Notes: generated from the sequence alone by a model not told the origin. Positions 7,935 to 15,194 are shown, counted from the stretch's first letter. The stretch is 17,525 nt of DNA from Acidobacteria bacterium AH-259-G07 (GCA_027717925.1 JALLON010000028.1:1-17525); one strand, 5' to 3'. Program-made: numbers and translations.

Positions 7935-9458
7935 ATGATGATTTTTCTGGGAATTGATTGTGGAACACAGAGTCTAAGGGTGGTGGCTTGGGATGCTGGA
8001 AGTGGGGCGCTGGATTCGGCCTCCACAATATATGGTCTGATTGAGAATCTCCCCCCGGGACACAAGGAACAGCATCCGAGTACTTGGATTGAAGCTCTCG
8101 ATGAGTGTCTCCGGGTCTTGCGTCAGCAGAACGTGGATCTGAAAGCAGTTCGCGGAATCGGTGTCTCTGGTCAGCAGCATGGCCTGGTGGTACTCGATTC
8201 GAACCACGAAGTCATCCGGCCTGCCAAACTTTGGTGTGACACCTCTACGCAGAGCCAGTGCCGCCATATTCTGGAGTCAGCAGGTGGTCTTGAAGTGTAT
8301 ATGCAGGAAATCGGCAACGGCCTTCCGCCCGGATTTACAGCTTCTAAGATCTCGTGGATCAAGGAGAATGAACCTTCGCGCTACAAGCAAATCCGCTTTA
8401 TGCTCCTGCCGCACGATTATTTGAACTTTTACCTCACGGGTGAAATGGTTGCCGAACCAGGAGATGCGTCAGGAACGGGTTACTTCAAGGTTCGGGAGCG
8501 CCAGTGGTCTCGTTCAGCTCTTTCCTGGATCGACCCGGACCACGATTTAAAAGAGTGTTTGCCGCGACTAATCCAATCGGCGGAGCCAGCAGGCCAACTG
8601 AGACCCTCTCTGGCCAAACAATGGGGGATGAGTTCGGAGGTGGTGGTCAGTTCCGGAGGCGGGGACAATATGATGGGGGCCATCGGTTCAGGCAACGTCA
8701 GTTCAGGGACAGTCACGGTGAGTTTAGGGACCTCCGGCACCTTGTATAGCTACAGTGATTCTCCTGTGATTGACCCTGCGGGGGAGATTGCTGCTTTTTG
8801 CGACAGCACCGGAGGATGGCTGCCGTTGGGTTGCACTATGAACGTAACAGTGGCCACAGAAATGATTCGGTCCGGTTTTGTCTCTACAGAGCTGCAGGCT
8901 TTTAATGAAATGATCGAGCAAACTTCCCCTGGAGCAGAAGGCCTGGTGCTGCTGCCTTATTTGGAAGGCGAAAGGATGCCGAATGTTGCCCATGGAACGG
9001 GAATAGTGTTGGGACTGAGGCCCAAGACAGCCAGCCCGGCACATCTGGCCCGGGCCGCGATGGAAGGGGTCACAATGGGACTCTATTACGGTCTGGAGCG
9101 TCTGACCGAGCTTGGCATCTCCCCCACTGAGATTCGTCTAATCGGCGGTGGATCAAAGAGTCGGGTTTGGAGACAGATTGTGGCCGACATATTTGGCGTG
9201 TCCGTGGTTTGTCCAGAGAACCAGGAAGGCCCGGCCTTCGGGGCGGCTCTTCAGGCCAGGTGGTGTTGTGAAGGAGGACAGATCAAGGATCTGGTCAGTG
9301 CACACCTCTCCCTCGATGAAAGGACGCGTCATCAGCCCAAACCGGAACGACAAGCCGTTTATGGTGAGCTGTACCAGCTTTACAAAAAGTTCAGCCAGAC
9401 CCTTATCAATAGCGAGGTCTTCGACGCTCATCGCAGTTTCATTGAAAGAGAAGATTGA
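7935..9458 (+). CDS. xylB: Xylulokinase (FGGY family)
   Basis: A 507-residue FGGY sugar kinase phosphorylating D-xylulose to xylulose 5-phosphate, which feeds the pentose phosphate pathway. The first phosphate-binding segment is FLGIDCGTQSLRVV (residues 4-17). ISVSGQQHG-like GIGVSGQQHGLVVLD and AKLWCDTSTQ are typical of xylulokinases within FGGY. GDASGTGYF, SSGGGDNMMGAIGSG (with the catalytic aspartate of GGGDN) and IGGGSKSRVWRQIVADIFG follow in the usual order. Length is as expected. Two ATGs adjoin (7935 and 7938) with no strong SD, so the exact start is uncertain by one codon. No xylose isomerase is in the window. The convergent Gfo/Idh gene could belong to sugar metabolism too, but nothing ties the two together. 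Confidence 0.92.
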   Translation: MMIFLGIDCGTQSLRVVAWDAGSGALDSASTIYGLIENLPPGHKEQHPSTWIEALDECLRVLRQQNVDLKAVRGIGVSGQQHGLVVLDSNHEVIRPAKLWCDTSTQSQCRHILESAGGLEVYMQEIGNGLPPGFTASKISWIKENEPSRYKQIRFMLLPHDYLNFYLTGEMVAEPGDASGTGYFKVRERQWSRSALSWIDPDHDLKECLPRLIQSAEPAGQLRPSLAKQWGMSSEVVVSSGGGDNMMGAIGSGNVSSGTVTVSLGTSGTLYSYSDSPVIDPAGEIAAFCDSTGGWLPLGCTMNVTVATEMIRSGFVSTELQAFNEMIEQTSPGAEGLVLLPYLEGERMPNVAHGTGIVLGLRPKTASPAHLARAAMEGVTMGLYYGLERLTELGISPTEIRLIGGGSKSRVWRQIVADIFGVSVVCPENQEGPAFGAALQARWCCEGGQIKDLVSAHLSLDERTRHQPKPERQAVYGELYQLYKKFSQTLINSEVFDAHRSFIERED

Positions 9459-9551
9459 TTCATGATGGGGGATTACCAAGCACGTCCCTCGATCAGTCGA
9501 CCATTGAACTCCTGCTGGGGGTAAGGTGATCAACTGACAACTGACAGGAGC

Positions 9552-9698
9552 CAGAATCCAGAAGTCAGAATTCAGAATGGTTGAAAGTTGAAGGTTCCAC
9601 GTTTCAAGCTATTGAGCTTTTGAGCCTTTGAACTCTGATATGGCTCAGACCTGATTAATAAATCTTCTGGATTCTGGATTCTGAATTCTGGCTTCTGC
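9552..9698. repeat. Dispersed repeat forming a long inverted pair between convergent genes
   Basis: The 27 nt at 9552-9578 are identical to 1845-1871. The right side, 9678-9698, is complementary to 9558-9578 at 19 of 21 positions, so a stem of about 21 bp with a 99-nt loop is possible. The loop holds further word-like repeats (TTGAAAGTTGAAGG, TTGAGC, TTTTGAGCC). It fills the gap between the convergent xylB and oxidoreductase genes, where it could act as a bidirectional terminator or may just be a tolerated insertion. Confidence 0.8.
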
Positions 9699-9701
9699 TT
9701 A

Positions 9702-10826
9702 CTACCTGACCCTTTCCCACCTCTTGCTTTTGGCTGAGCGCTCGATGGTATCGAGGACTTTTTGGTTTTTCAAACCATCTTCGAAGTTAGGTGTGGGGAG
9801 TGTGTCGCCAGCAATGGCCTCCATGAGATCGTGTACAACGTGGGTGAAGGTGTGCTCGTATCCAATAATATGACCGGGTGGCCACCAAGCCCCGAAGTAG
9901 GGATGTCGTGCCTCGGTGACCAGAATCCTTCGGAAGCCCTGAAGATGGTCGGCGTCATCGCGGAAGTAGACCTCGAGCTCATTAAGCCGTTCCAGATTGA
10001 AGGCGACACTACCGCGGCTTCCGTTGATCTCAAAGCGGTTGTAGTTCTTTCGACCGGTCGCAAATCGAGTGGCTTCAATGGTTCCTAAAGCCCCATTTTC
10101 AAACCGAACCACTGAGGCAATGGCATCGTCAACCGTGACTTTTCCTTTCTTTCTCGGTTGAGAAGGCAAGGGACGCTCCTTGACGAAAGTTGTCAAAGCT
10201 CCAGAGACTTCGGTGATCTCTCCCACCACGTAGCGTGCCAGATCCAGCGAATGGGAGGCAATGTCTCCGAGGGCTCCCGAACCTGCTCTCTTCTTTTCCA
10301 GACGCCACACTCGCGGGAATTTGGGATCGACAAGCCAATCCTGAAGATAGGTGCCGCGGAAGTGATAAATGGTACCCAATTTTCCCTCTTGAGTAAGTTG
10401 ATGGGCGAGAACCACGGCGGGGACCTTTCGATAGTTATGGCAGATCATATGAATGACCTTGGCCTTCTGGACGGCCTTATACATGTCTTGGGTTTCTTTA
10501 AGGGTGTTGGCCAGTGGTTTTTCACAGAACACAACCTTTCCGGCCTCCGCAGCTGCTATGGCAATGTCGTGATGGGAATCCCCAGGGGTGCAAATGTCGA
10601 TGAGATCGATGTCTTTCCTGTCCACCACCTCTCGCCAATCGGTCGCATACTCCTCCCAGCCATAGCGCTCAGCCGCTTCTTTCACATTCTTTTCATTGCG
10701 GCCGCAAATGACCTTCATATGGGGTTTTACGCGGGTCTTGAAAAAGGCGTTCACTTGACGGTAAGCATTGCTGTGTGCCTTGCCCATGAAGGCGTAACCG
10801 ATAAGACCGACGCTCACTTTCTTCAT
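9702..10826 (-). CDS. Gfo/Idh/MocA-family NAD(P)-dependent oxidoreductase
   Basis: A 374-residue protein with an N-terminal Rossmann domain (SVGLIGYAFMGKAH, glycines at 10 and 15) and the C-terminal alpha/beta domain of this family. The family motif CEKPLA (101-106) supplies the catalytic lysine K103, and GDIASHSLDLARY (187-199) supplies the aspartate and H192 that complete the active site. These enzymes oxidise or reduce sugars, inositols and related polyols; the substrate cannot be told here. There is no signal peptide, so it is cytoplasmic. The ATG is preceded by GGAGGAGAAGAAGA, a strong ribosome binding site. It lies 50 nt downstream of a small same-strand gene and faces xylB. Confidence 0.92.
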   Translation of the reverse strand: MKKVSVGLIGYAFMGKAHSNAYRQVNAFFKTRVKPHMKVICGRNEKNVKEAAERYGWEEYATDWREVVDRKDIDLIDICTPGDSHHDIAIAAAEAGKVVFCEKPLANTLKETQDMYKAVQKAKVIHMICHNYRKVPAVVLAHQLTQEGKLGTIYHFRGTYLQDWLVDPKFPRVWRLEKKRAGSGALGDIASHSLDLARYVVGEITEVSGALTTFVKERPLPSQPRKKGKVTVDDAIASVVRFENGALGTIEATRFATGRKNYNRFEINGSRGSVAFNLERLNELEVYFRDDADHLQGFRRILVTEARHPYFGAWWPPGHIIGYEHTFTHVVHDLMEAIAGDTLPTPNFEDGLKNQKVLDTIERSAKSKRWERVR

Positions 10827-10876
10827 TCTTCTTCTCCTCCGAGTGTCTCCAAAATTTAAAATTCAAAGACAAGACC

Positions 10877-11128
10877 CTATTCCTTCGCCCAGTTTTTATC
10901 AAACTCAACTCGGATCACCCAATCGAAGTGGATGTTGTTGGACTGGAACACACGCTGCAGCTCTTCGCGACTTTCCGCCTCCATCTCGATTAGCAATTTT
11001 CCGGAAATCTGACTACCCATCAATCGCTTGAGTTGAATCGCGGGCTGGTCTTGCAAGACGTTCTCCGGATAGCGAATCTGCTGGAGCGTCATGCATGCGA
11101 TGCTGTGGCAGGAGATATAGTCCGCCAT
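10877..11128 (-). CDS. Small conserved-looking protein of unknown function
   Basis: An 83-residue soluble protein from the ATG at 11128 (MADYISCHSIACMTL). The frame also allows an ATG at 11137 or a TTG at 11170, and none has a good SD. It ends in FQSNNIHFDWVIRVEFDKNW. The alternation of a strand, a helix (SREELQRVFQSNN) and a closing strand suggests a ferredoxin-like alpha/beta fold as in small DUF4242-type proteins, but I cannot assign a family. It is 50 nt upstream of the Gfo/Idh gene on the same strand and may be cotranscribed with it. No overlapping gene competes for this stretch. Confidence 0.55.
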   Translation of the reverse strand: MADYISCHSIACMTLQQIRYPENVLQDQPAIQLKRLMGSQISGKLLIEMEAESREELQRVFQSNNIHFDWVIRVEFDKNWAKE

Positions 11129-11228
11129 CGGTGGCATTGTAGCATTGTCGCGCTGGCGTAACCGTGCCAACCTGCTTGTTTTCGATTTTTTAGATCTGAA
11201 CTGGACGTCAGAAGAGGAGGTAAAAACA

Positions 11229-11306
11229 ATGCCTATGATGGGTTCTGGACAGAATGGGGAAATCTGGTGGATGCGCCAGTTGCGCGTGGCCCCGAATAGG
11301 GGTTAA
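11229..11306 (+). CDS. Tiny ORF (25 aa) with an ideal ribosome binding site
   Basis: AGGAGGT at 11215-11221 lies 7 nt before an ATG, an ideal initiation context. The frame codes MPMMGSGQNGEIWWMRQLRV plus five residues and ends in TAA at 11304-11306, exactly where a 32-bp hairpin begins. It could be a small protein, a leader peptide, or the start of a gene whose body was lost when the hairpin repeat inserted. I recognise no family. Confidence 0.35.
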   Translation: MPMMGSGQNGEIWWMRQLRVAPNRG

Positions 11307-11372
11307 GGGGGTCAGACCTTGAGTTTTTCGTTTTTGCGCTCAAAAACGAAAAACTCAAGGTCTGACCCCCTT
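11305..11372. repeat. Perfect 32-bp inverted repeat with CGCT loop (REP-like hairpin, possible bidirectional terminator)
   Basis: The left arm 11305-11336 and right arm 11341-11372 are exactly complementary over 32 bp around a 4-nt loop. The arm begins AAGGGGGTCAGACC and ends in T- and A-rich sequence. The right arm contains the stop codon and last codons (KGVRP) of the minus-strand mutase small subunit. The transcript would fold into a very stable hairpin in either direction. The core GGGTCAGACC recurs at 11780-11789, pointing to a dispersed repeat family. Palindromes of this kind are often linked to REP-associated transposases, none of which is visible here. Confidence 0.9.
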
Positions 11373-11765
11373 TGCTATTTTCCCCCTCACAAACTCAATG
11401 ATCTCCGAAGTACTTGCACCCGGCTGAAAGATTTCATCCACACCCATTGCTTTAAGTTTAGGAATATCCTCGTCTGGAATGATACCACCTCCAAACACCA
11501 GGATATCATCGGCCTGGTTCTCTTTCAGGAGTTGCAGCAGCCGGCTGAAAAGATGCATGTGAGCACCTGAAAGGATGGACAGTCCCACCGCGTCCACGTC
11601 TTCTTGCAAGGCCGCCTGTGCAATTTTCTCGGGAGTTTGTCGAAGGCCCGAATAGATGACCTCCATGCCGGCATCGCGCAGCGCTCGAGCCACCACTTTT
11701 GCTCCGCGATCATGGCCGTCTAGGCCAGGCTTGGCAATTAAGACCCGAATCTTGTGTCCCGGCAT
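11355..11765 (-). CDS. icmB: B12-binding small subunit of acyl-CoA mutase (IcmB-like)
   Basis: A 136-residue cobalamin-binding domain, the size expected for the separate small subunit of isobutyryl-CoA or 2-hydroxyisobutyryl-CoA mutase. The B12 signature is complete: DGHDRG at 16-21 with H18 as the lower cobalt ligand, the VGLSILSGAH block, and FGGGIIPDEDI. It partners the large subunit encoded 27 nt upstream on the same strand. No SD is visible before the ATG; the gap instead holds a copy of the GGGTCAGACC repeat. The final residues KGVRP and the stop lie within the 32-bp hairpin, so the original C-terminus may have been replaced. It is the last gene of the minus-strand cluster. Confidence 0.9.
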   Translation of the reverse strand: MPGHKIRVLIAKPGLDGHDRGAKVVARALRDAGMEVIYSGLRQTPEKIAQAALQEDVDAVGLSILSGAHMHLFSRLLQLLKENQADDILVFGGGIIPDEDIPKLKAMGVDEIFQPGASTSEIIEFVRGKIAKGVRP

Positions 11766-11776
11766 AGTGTTGGTGG

Positions 11777-11794
11777 AATGGGTCAGACCCCATT
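11777..11794. repeat. Short hairpin with GGGTCAGACC core between mutase subunit genes
   Basis: AATGGG (11777-11782) pairs with CCCATT (11789-11794) around a 6-nt loop. The inner 10 nt GGGTCAGACC match the arms of the 32-bp hairpin at 11305-11372. It overlaps the stop codon of the large subunit and occupies the place where the small subunit's ribosome binding site would be expected. Confidence 0.65.
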
Positions 11795-13421
11795 AAAAAG
11801 CGGGTTCCTGATAAATCCCGAATACCTCTTTTAAAGCATCGCACATCTCACCTAGCGTCGCGTATTCCTTGACCGCCTCGATCAAGAAAGGCATCAGGTT
11901 CTTATCTGAGCGGGCGGCTTCTTCCAATTCAGAAAGCGCTTTCTGAAGGGCCTGATTATTTCGTCTTGATCGCAGTCTTTTAAGACGTTTCACTTGATGT
12001 TCTTGAACTTCGGGGCCAATTTGAAGGACTTCTATAGGTGGTTCGTTATCGACCACAAACTGGTTCACGCCCACGATAATTTTCTGTCTTTTCTCCACAG
12101 CCTTTTGATATTGATAGGAGGCTTCTTGAATTTCTCTCTGGGGAAATCCTCTTTCGATTGCCCCGATCATGCCTCCCATGGCGTCAATTTTATGGAAGTA
12201 CTGGCGAGCACCTTCTTCCATTTCATTGGTGAGCGCTTCCACGAAATAGGATCCTCCCAGTGGATCGACGGTATTGGGAACACCGCTTTCATAGGCAAGA
12301 ATTTGCTGAGTGCGCAGGGCGATCCGGGCCGCCTCTTCGGTCGGGAGTGCCAGCGCCTCATCCAGCGAATTCGTGTGAAGAGAGTTGGTTCCTCCCAAAA
12401 CAGCTGCAAGAGCCTGAATGGCGCTTCGAACGATGTTGTTAACGGGCTGTTGAGCTGTGAGGCTGCAGCCGGCGGTTTGGGTGTGAAATCGGCACATCCA
12501 GGAGCGCTCTCTCTTGGCTCCAAAGTGGTCGCGCATCACATAAGCCCAAAGGCGCCGCGCCGCTCTGAACTTGGCAATCTCTTCGAAAAAGTCGTTGTGG
12601 GAGTTAAAGAAGAATGACAATCGCGGTGCGAAATCATCCACGGCCATTCCCGCTCGACGGCACCACTGTACATATTCAATCCCGTCGCGCAGAGTGAATG
12701 CTAATTCCTGAAGTGCCGTCGAGCCTGCCTCTCGGATGTGATAGCCGCTAATGGAGATACTGTTGTAGCGGGGAAGATGCTCGGTGCAAAACTGGATCGA
12801 GTCCACCACCAGACGCATTGACGGCTCGGGAGGATAAATCCACTCTTTTTGAGCGATGAATTCCTTCAAGATGTCGTTCTGAACAGTGCCGCTGATTTCA
12901 GCAGGATCGACGCCTTGTTTCTCTGCGACCACCACGTACATCGCCAGCAGCACGGCAGCCGGTGCGTTGATGGTCATGGAAGTCGTTACCTGATCGAGGG
13001 GAATGCCATGGAAAAGGATCTCCATGTCTTCCAAGGAGTCGACCGCAACGCCACATTTACCGACTTCCCCTTCGGCAAGAGGGCCATCTGAGTCGATCCC
13101 CATCAACGTAGGTAAATCAAAGGCGACGGAAAGGCCCGTTTGGCCTTGCTCGAGTAGAAACTTGAAACGGCGATTAGTTTCTTGCGGTGTTCCATAACCC
13201 GAGAACTGACGCATGGTCCAGAGCTTTCCTCGGTACATGGTAGGATGGGCACCACGAGTATAAGGAAACTCACCCGGATCGCCCAGATCTCGCTCGTAAT
13301 CAAGTCCTGATAAATCCTCTGGTGTGTATAAATGTTTGATTACCTCACCGGAAACGGTGGTGAATTGTTCTTGTCGCTCAGAGGCGTGCTGGGAAGCCTT
13401 CTCTTTTTCTATGGTCTTCAT
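11793..13421 (-). CDS. icmA: Large subunit of B12-dependent acyl-CoA mutase, isobutyryl-CoA mutase-like (IcmA)
   Basis: A 542-residue TIM-barrel catalytic subunit from the ATG at 13421. An upstream in-frame ATG at 13475 would add 18 residues without family similarity, and neither start has a clear SD. The block TMYRGKLWTMRQFSGYGT binds the CoA ester, and SISISGYHIREAG holds the catalytic His (methylmalonyl-CoA mutase H244). Numbered from the upstream ATG, the residue equivalent to MCM Tyr89 is Phe (MRQF, F91), and that equivalent to Arg207 is Gln (EFIAQ, Q209). Phe/Gln is the pair known from isobutyryl-CoA mutase. The alanine in LSVAFD argues against the Asp of 2-hydroxyisobutyryl-CoA mutase. 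Predicted reaction: isobutyryl-CoA to n-butyryl-CoA, adenosylcobalamin-dependent. The usual annotation would be methylmalonyl-CoA mutase. The B12 domain is the separate next gene. Confidence 0.88.
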   Translation of the reverse strand: MKTIEKEKASQHASERQEQFTTVSGEVIKHLYTPEDLSGLDYERDLGDPGEFPYTRGAHPTMYRGKLWTMRQFSGYGTPQETNRRFKFLLEQGQTGLSVAFDLPTLMGIDSDGPLAEGEVGKCGVAVDSLEDMEILFHGIPLDQVTTSMTINAPAAVLLAMYVVVAEKQGVDPAEISGTVQNDILKEFIAQKEWIYPPEPSMRLVVDSIQFCTEHLPRYNSISISGYHIREAGSTALQELAFTLRDGIEYVQWCRRAGMAVDDFAPRLSFFFNSHNDFFEEIAKFRAARRLWAYVMRDHFGAKRERSWMCRFHTQTAGCSLTAQQPVNNIVRSAIQALAAVLGGTNSLHTNSLDEALALPTEEAARIALRTQQILAYESGVPNTVDPLGGSYFVEALTNEMEEGARQYFHKIDAMGGMIGAIERGFPQREIQEASYQYQKAVEKRQKIIVGVNQFVVDNEPPIEVLQIGPEVQEHQVKRLKRLRSRRNNQALQKALSELEEAARSDKNLMPFLIEAVKEYATLGEMCDALKEVFGIYQEPAF

Positions 13422-13499
13422 AACACATCCAGTCGCTCTGGCTGAATAAGCGAGATCGCTTGCGCGAAAATTCATTTAGACACAGCGGGGGGTCGACCG

Positions 13500-13931
13500 T
13501 CAAGGCGAGAACTTTTCCAATTCGAGAGCCTTCTCAAAGAGCTTCATAGCCTCGTCGTCTTCTCCTTCCTTCGTGCAGAGATAGGCTTTTTCTTTGTACA
13601 GAGAGGCTTTAGACTTGCTGGAGATGACGGCCTTGAGAGCCGCGTCCAGCACATCGTGCGCCAATTCGTACTGCTTGTGGTGGATCAGGGCATCGGCAAC
13701 GATTTGTCCCTCTTTTACAAAAAGATGCTCCTGATGGTAGGGAAAGTTCAAGGAGAAGATTTTCTTGGAGGCCTCCAATACTTTATCGAACTGGGTCTTT
13801 TTGATGAGCAGCATGACGATCTCATGCTGCGCTTCCGCGATGCTCCGAATTTGCTCCCAGTTTTCTTGCTCGGTCTTAGTTGTTGTCTGAGGATATAAAA
13901 GAAGAAACACTAGAGCGAAAAGATTTGGCAT
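13500..13931 (-). CDS. TPR-like protein, probably exported
   Basis: A 143-residue protein with a short hydrophobic N-terminus (PNLFALVFLLLYPQ) that could be a signal peptide or membrane anchor. The rest is helical pairs in the style of tetratricopeptide repeats, clearest in KASLYKEKAYLCTKEGEDDEAMKLFEKALELE near the C-terminus. GGAG inside the end of the anti-sigma gene lies 8 nt before the ATG, and the gap to that gene is 5 nt, so it belongs to the sigma operon. TPR domains mediate protein contacts; a role in sensing envelope state with the anti-sigma factor is possible but unproven. The mutase gene follows on the same strand. Confidence 0.75.
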   Translation of the reverse strand: MPNLFALVFLLLYPQTTTKTEQENWEQIRSIAEAQHEIVMLLIKKTQFDKVLEASKKIFSLNFPYHQEHLFVKEGQIVADALIHHKQYELAHDVLDAALKAVISSKSKASLYKEKAYLCTKEGEDDEAMKLFEKALELEKFSP

Positions 13932-13936
13932 AGAGG

Positions 13937-14449
13937 CTACTCCAGCGTAAAAGGATTTCCTTGAGTAGTGTGATCGTGAAGAGCGAAAGGATTCGGATGA
14001 AGTGGTTCCATCACTCCGCCCCAGCTCTCGTCAAAGACATTTACATGCTGGAGTTCCATCTGTTCTCGCACCTGGAGAAAAGTATGAAATGACCGCTCCT
14101 TTTCCGCGTCAGACTGATTTAGAAAGAAAAGAGAAAGAAAAACCAAACCCAATGCTCCAGCTGTAACCGGGATCCAGCGAATAGGGGAAAAGAATCGAAG
14201 GCCGAAAATCCAGCCCCAGTCTTGGGTCGGTAAATTAATGATCTCAGCGCGGATCTTTCCCCATGAAGTGGGATTCAGTTCTAAGACTGGAATTCGGTCT
14301 ATAAGTTCATAGGAGTAAAGGAGAGATTGATATTCCTGATCACATTGGCTGCATTGACTGAGGTGGGTTTTCAGTTCTTTTTCTTGGTCACCATTCAATT
14401 CCCGGTCCATGACGGCTGTCAAGGACTCAGAACAAGTTTGACATTCCAT
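13937..14449 (-). CDS. Membrane-bound zinc-finger anti-sigma factor
   Basis: A 170-residue protein from the ATG at 14449, which has GGGGGAG about 5 nt upstream; the frame extends further but has no better site. The N-terminal domain carries the zf-HC2 anti-sigma signature: C3, C6 and H29-x3-C33-x2-C36 (HLSQCSQC). One membrane helix follows at about residues 92-110 (PVTAGALGLVFLSLFFL), then a C-terminal domain of about 60 residues outside the membrane. Predicted role: hold the cotranscribed ECF sigma factor inactive at the membrane until a signal releases it. The start overlaps the end of the sigma gene by 23 bp, the usual coupling of such pairs. Confidence 0.88.
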   Translation of the reverse strand: MECQTCSESLTAVMDRELNGDQEKELKTHLSQCSQCDQEYQSLLYSYELIDRIPVLELNPTSWGKIRAEIINLPTQDWGWIFGLRFFSPIRWIPVTAGALGLVFLSLFFLNQSDAEKERSFHTFLQVREQMELQHVNVFDESWGGVMEPLHPNPFALHDHTTQGNPFTLE

Positions 14450-15068
14450 AGTTCTCCCCCAGATATGTCTTAATTTTATCCCTGACTTCCACCCGAGCAC
14501 GGTGGATGTCTGACTTCACAGAGGCCAGCGAGCGACCGACGATCTCGCTGATTTCTTTATAGCTCAACTTGTGTATGGCCGAGAGGACAAAAACTTCCTT
14601 GTACTTATCGGGTAGTTGGCTGATAACCTGCTCGATAACCTGTTCCAATTCCTTGGACAAGACGCGATCCTCGGGACTGATCTGTGGGGTGGCAAGCTTC
14701 TGTACGTCAGAGAGTTCAGGCGTTTCTTCTTGTTGGATCGAATCCATCGGGGGTCTCTTACCGCGATACTTCTGATAGACGTTGTTTTGAGCAATGCGGA
14801 AGAGCCAGCTTTGAAACTTAATGTTTTCCTTGAGAGAGCTTAAATTCGTGTACGCCAAAATGAAGGTGTCTTGAGTCAAATCTTCCGCCTCTTCGCGCGA
14901 ACCGGTCATGCGATAGATATAATTTAGTATCTTGCGGCCATAGTGCTCATACAATTTTTGAAATGCTTGAACACTACCTTTCTTGGCCCTGGAAACCGCA
15001 TCGTCCAGCTCCTCTCCAGAGATGGAAAAAGTCTGAGGATTCTTCCCGTTGATTCGCTTTTCTCTCAC
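14427..15068 (-). CDS. ECF-type RNA polymerase sigma factor (RpoE-like)
   Basis: A 213-residue group 4 sigma factor. Region 2 spans about residues 38-105 (FQKLYEHYGRKILNYIYRMT, then EEAEDLTQDTFILAY, the core-binding and -10 recognition part). Region 4 spans about 140-200 (LPDKYKEVFVLSAIHKLSYK, then the helix-turn-helix IVGRSLASVKSDIHRAR that reads the -35 box). There is no region 1 or 3. The start is GTG at 15068 without an obvious SD, so it is the least certain part. It leads a minus-strand series with the anti-sigma, TPR and mutase genes. It probably directs its own transcription, as most of this group do. Confidence 0.9.
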   Translation of the reverse strand: MREKRINGKNPQTFSISGEELDDAVSRAKKGSVQAFQKLYEHYGRKILNYIYRMTGSREEAEDLTQDTFILAYTNLSSLKENIKFQSWLFRIAQNNVYQKYRGKRPPMDSIQQEETPELSDVQKLATPQISPEDRVLSKELEQVIEQVISQLPDKYKEVFVLSAIHKLSYKEISEIVGRSLASVKSDIHRARVEVRDKIKTYLGENYGMSNLF

Positions 15069-15194
15069 TATGATTGGGCGCTAATTCAAAAGTTGCAGAT
15101 TTATTTTAAGTCCGGCAAAGTCCACTCGATCTTATCAAACTTGTGACCGACTGCCCTCTCTTATTGTTCAACCAAAAAGAGCTTCAAATATTCG

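Noticed and set aside
10158..10859. A 233-codon plus-strand open frame
   Set aside because: It is antisense to the Gfo/Idh gene, whose Rossmann and EKPLA motifs and SD are unambiguous; the plus-strand product shows no motif.
11793..13421. Methylmalonyl-CoA mutase as the specific name
   Set aside because: The Tyr89 and Arg207 positions are Phe and Gln, matching isobutyryl-CoA mutase, and the split large and small subunit sizes fit that enzyme.
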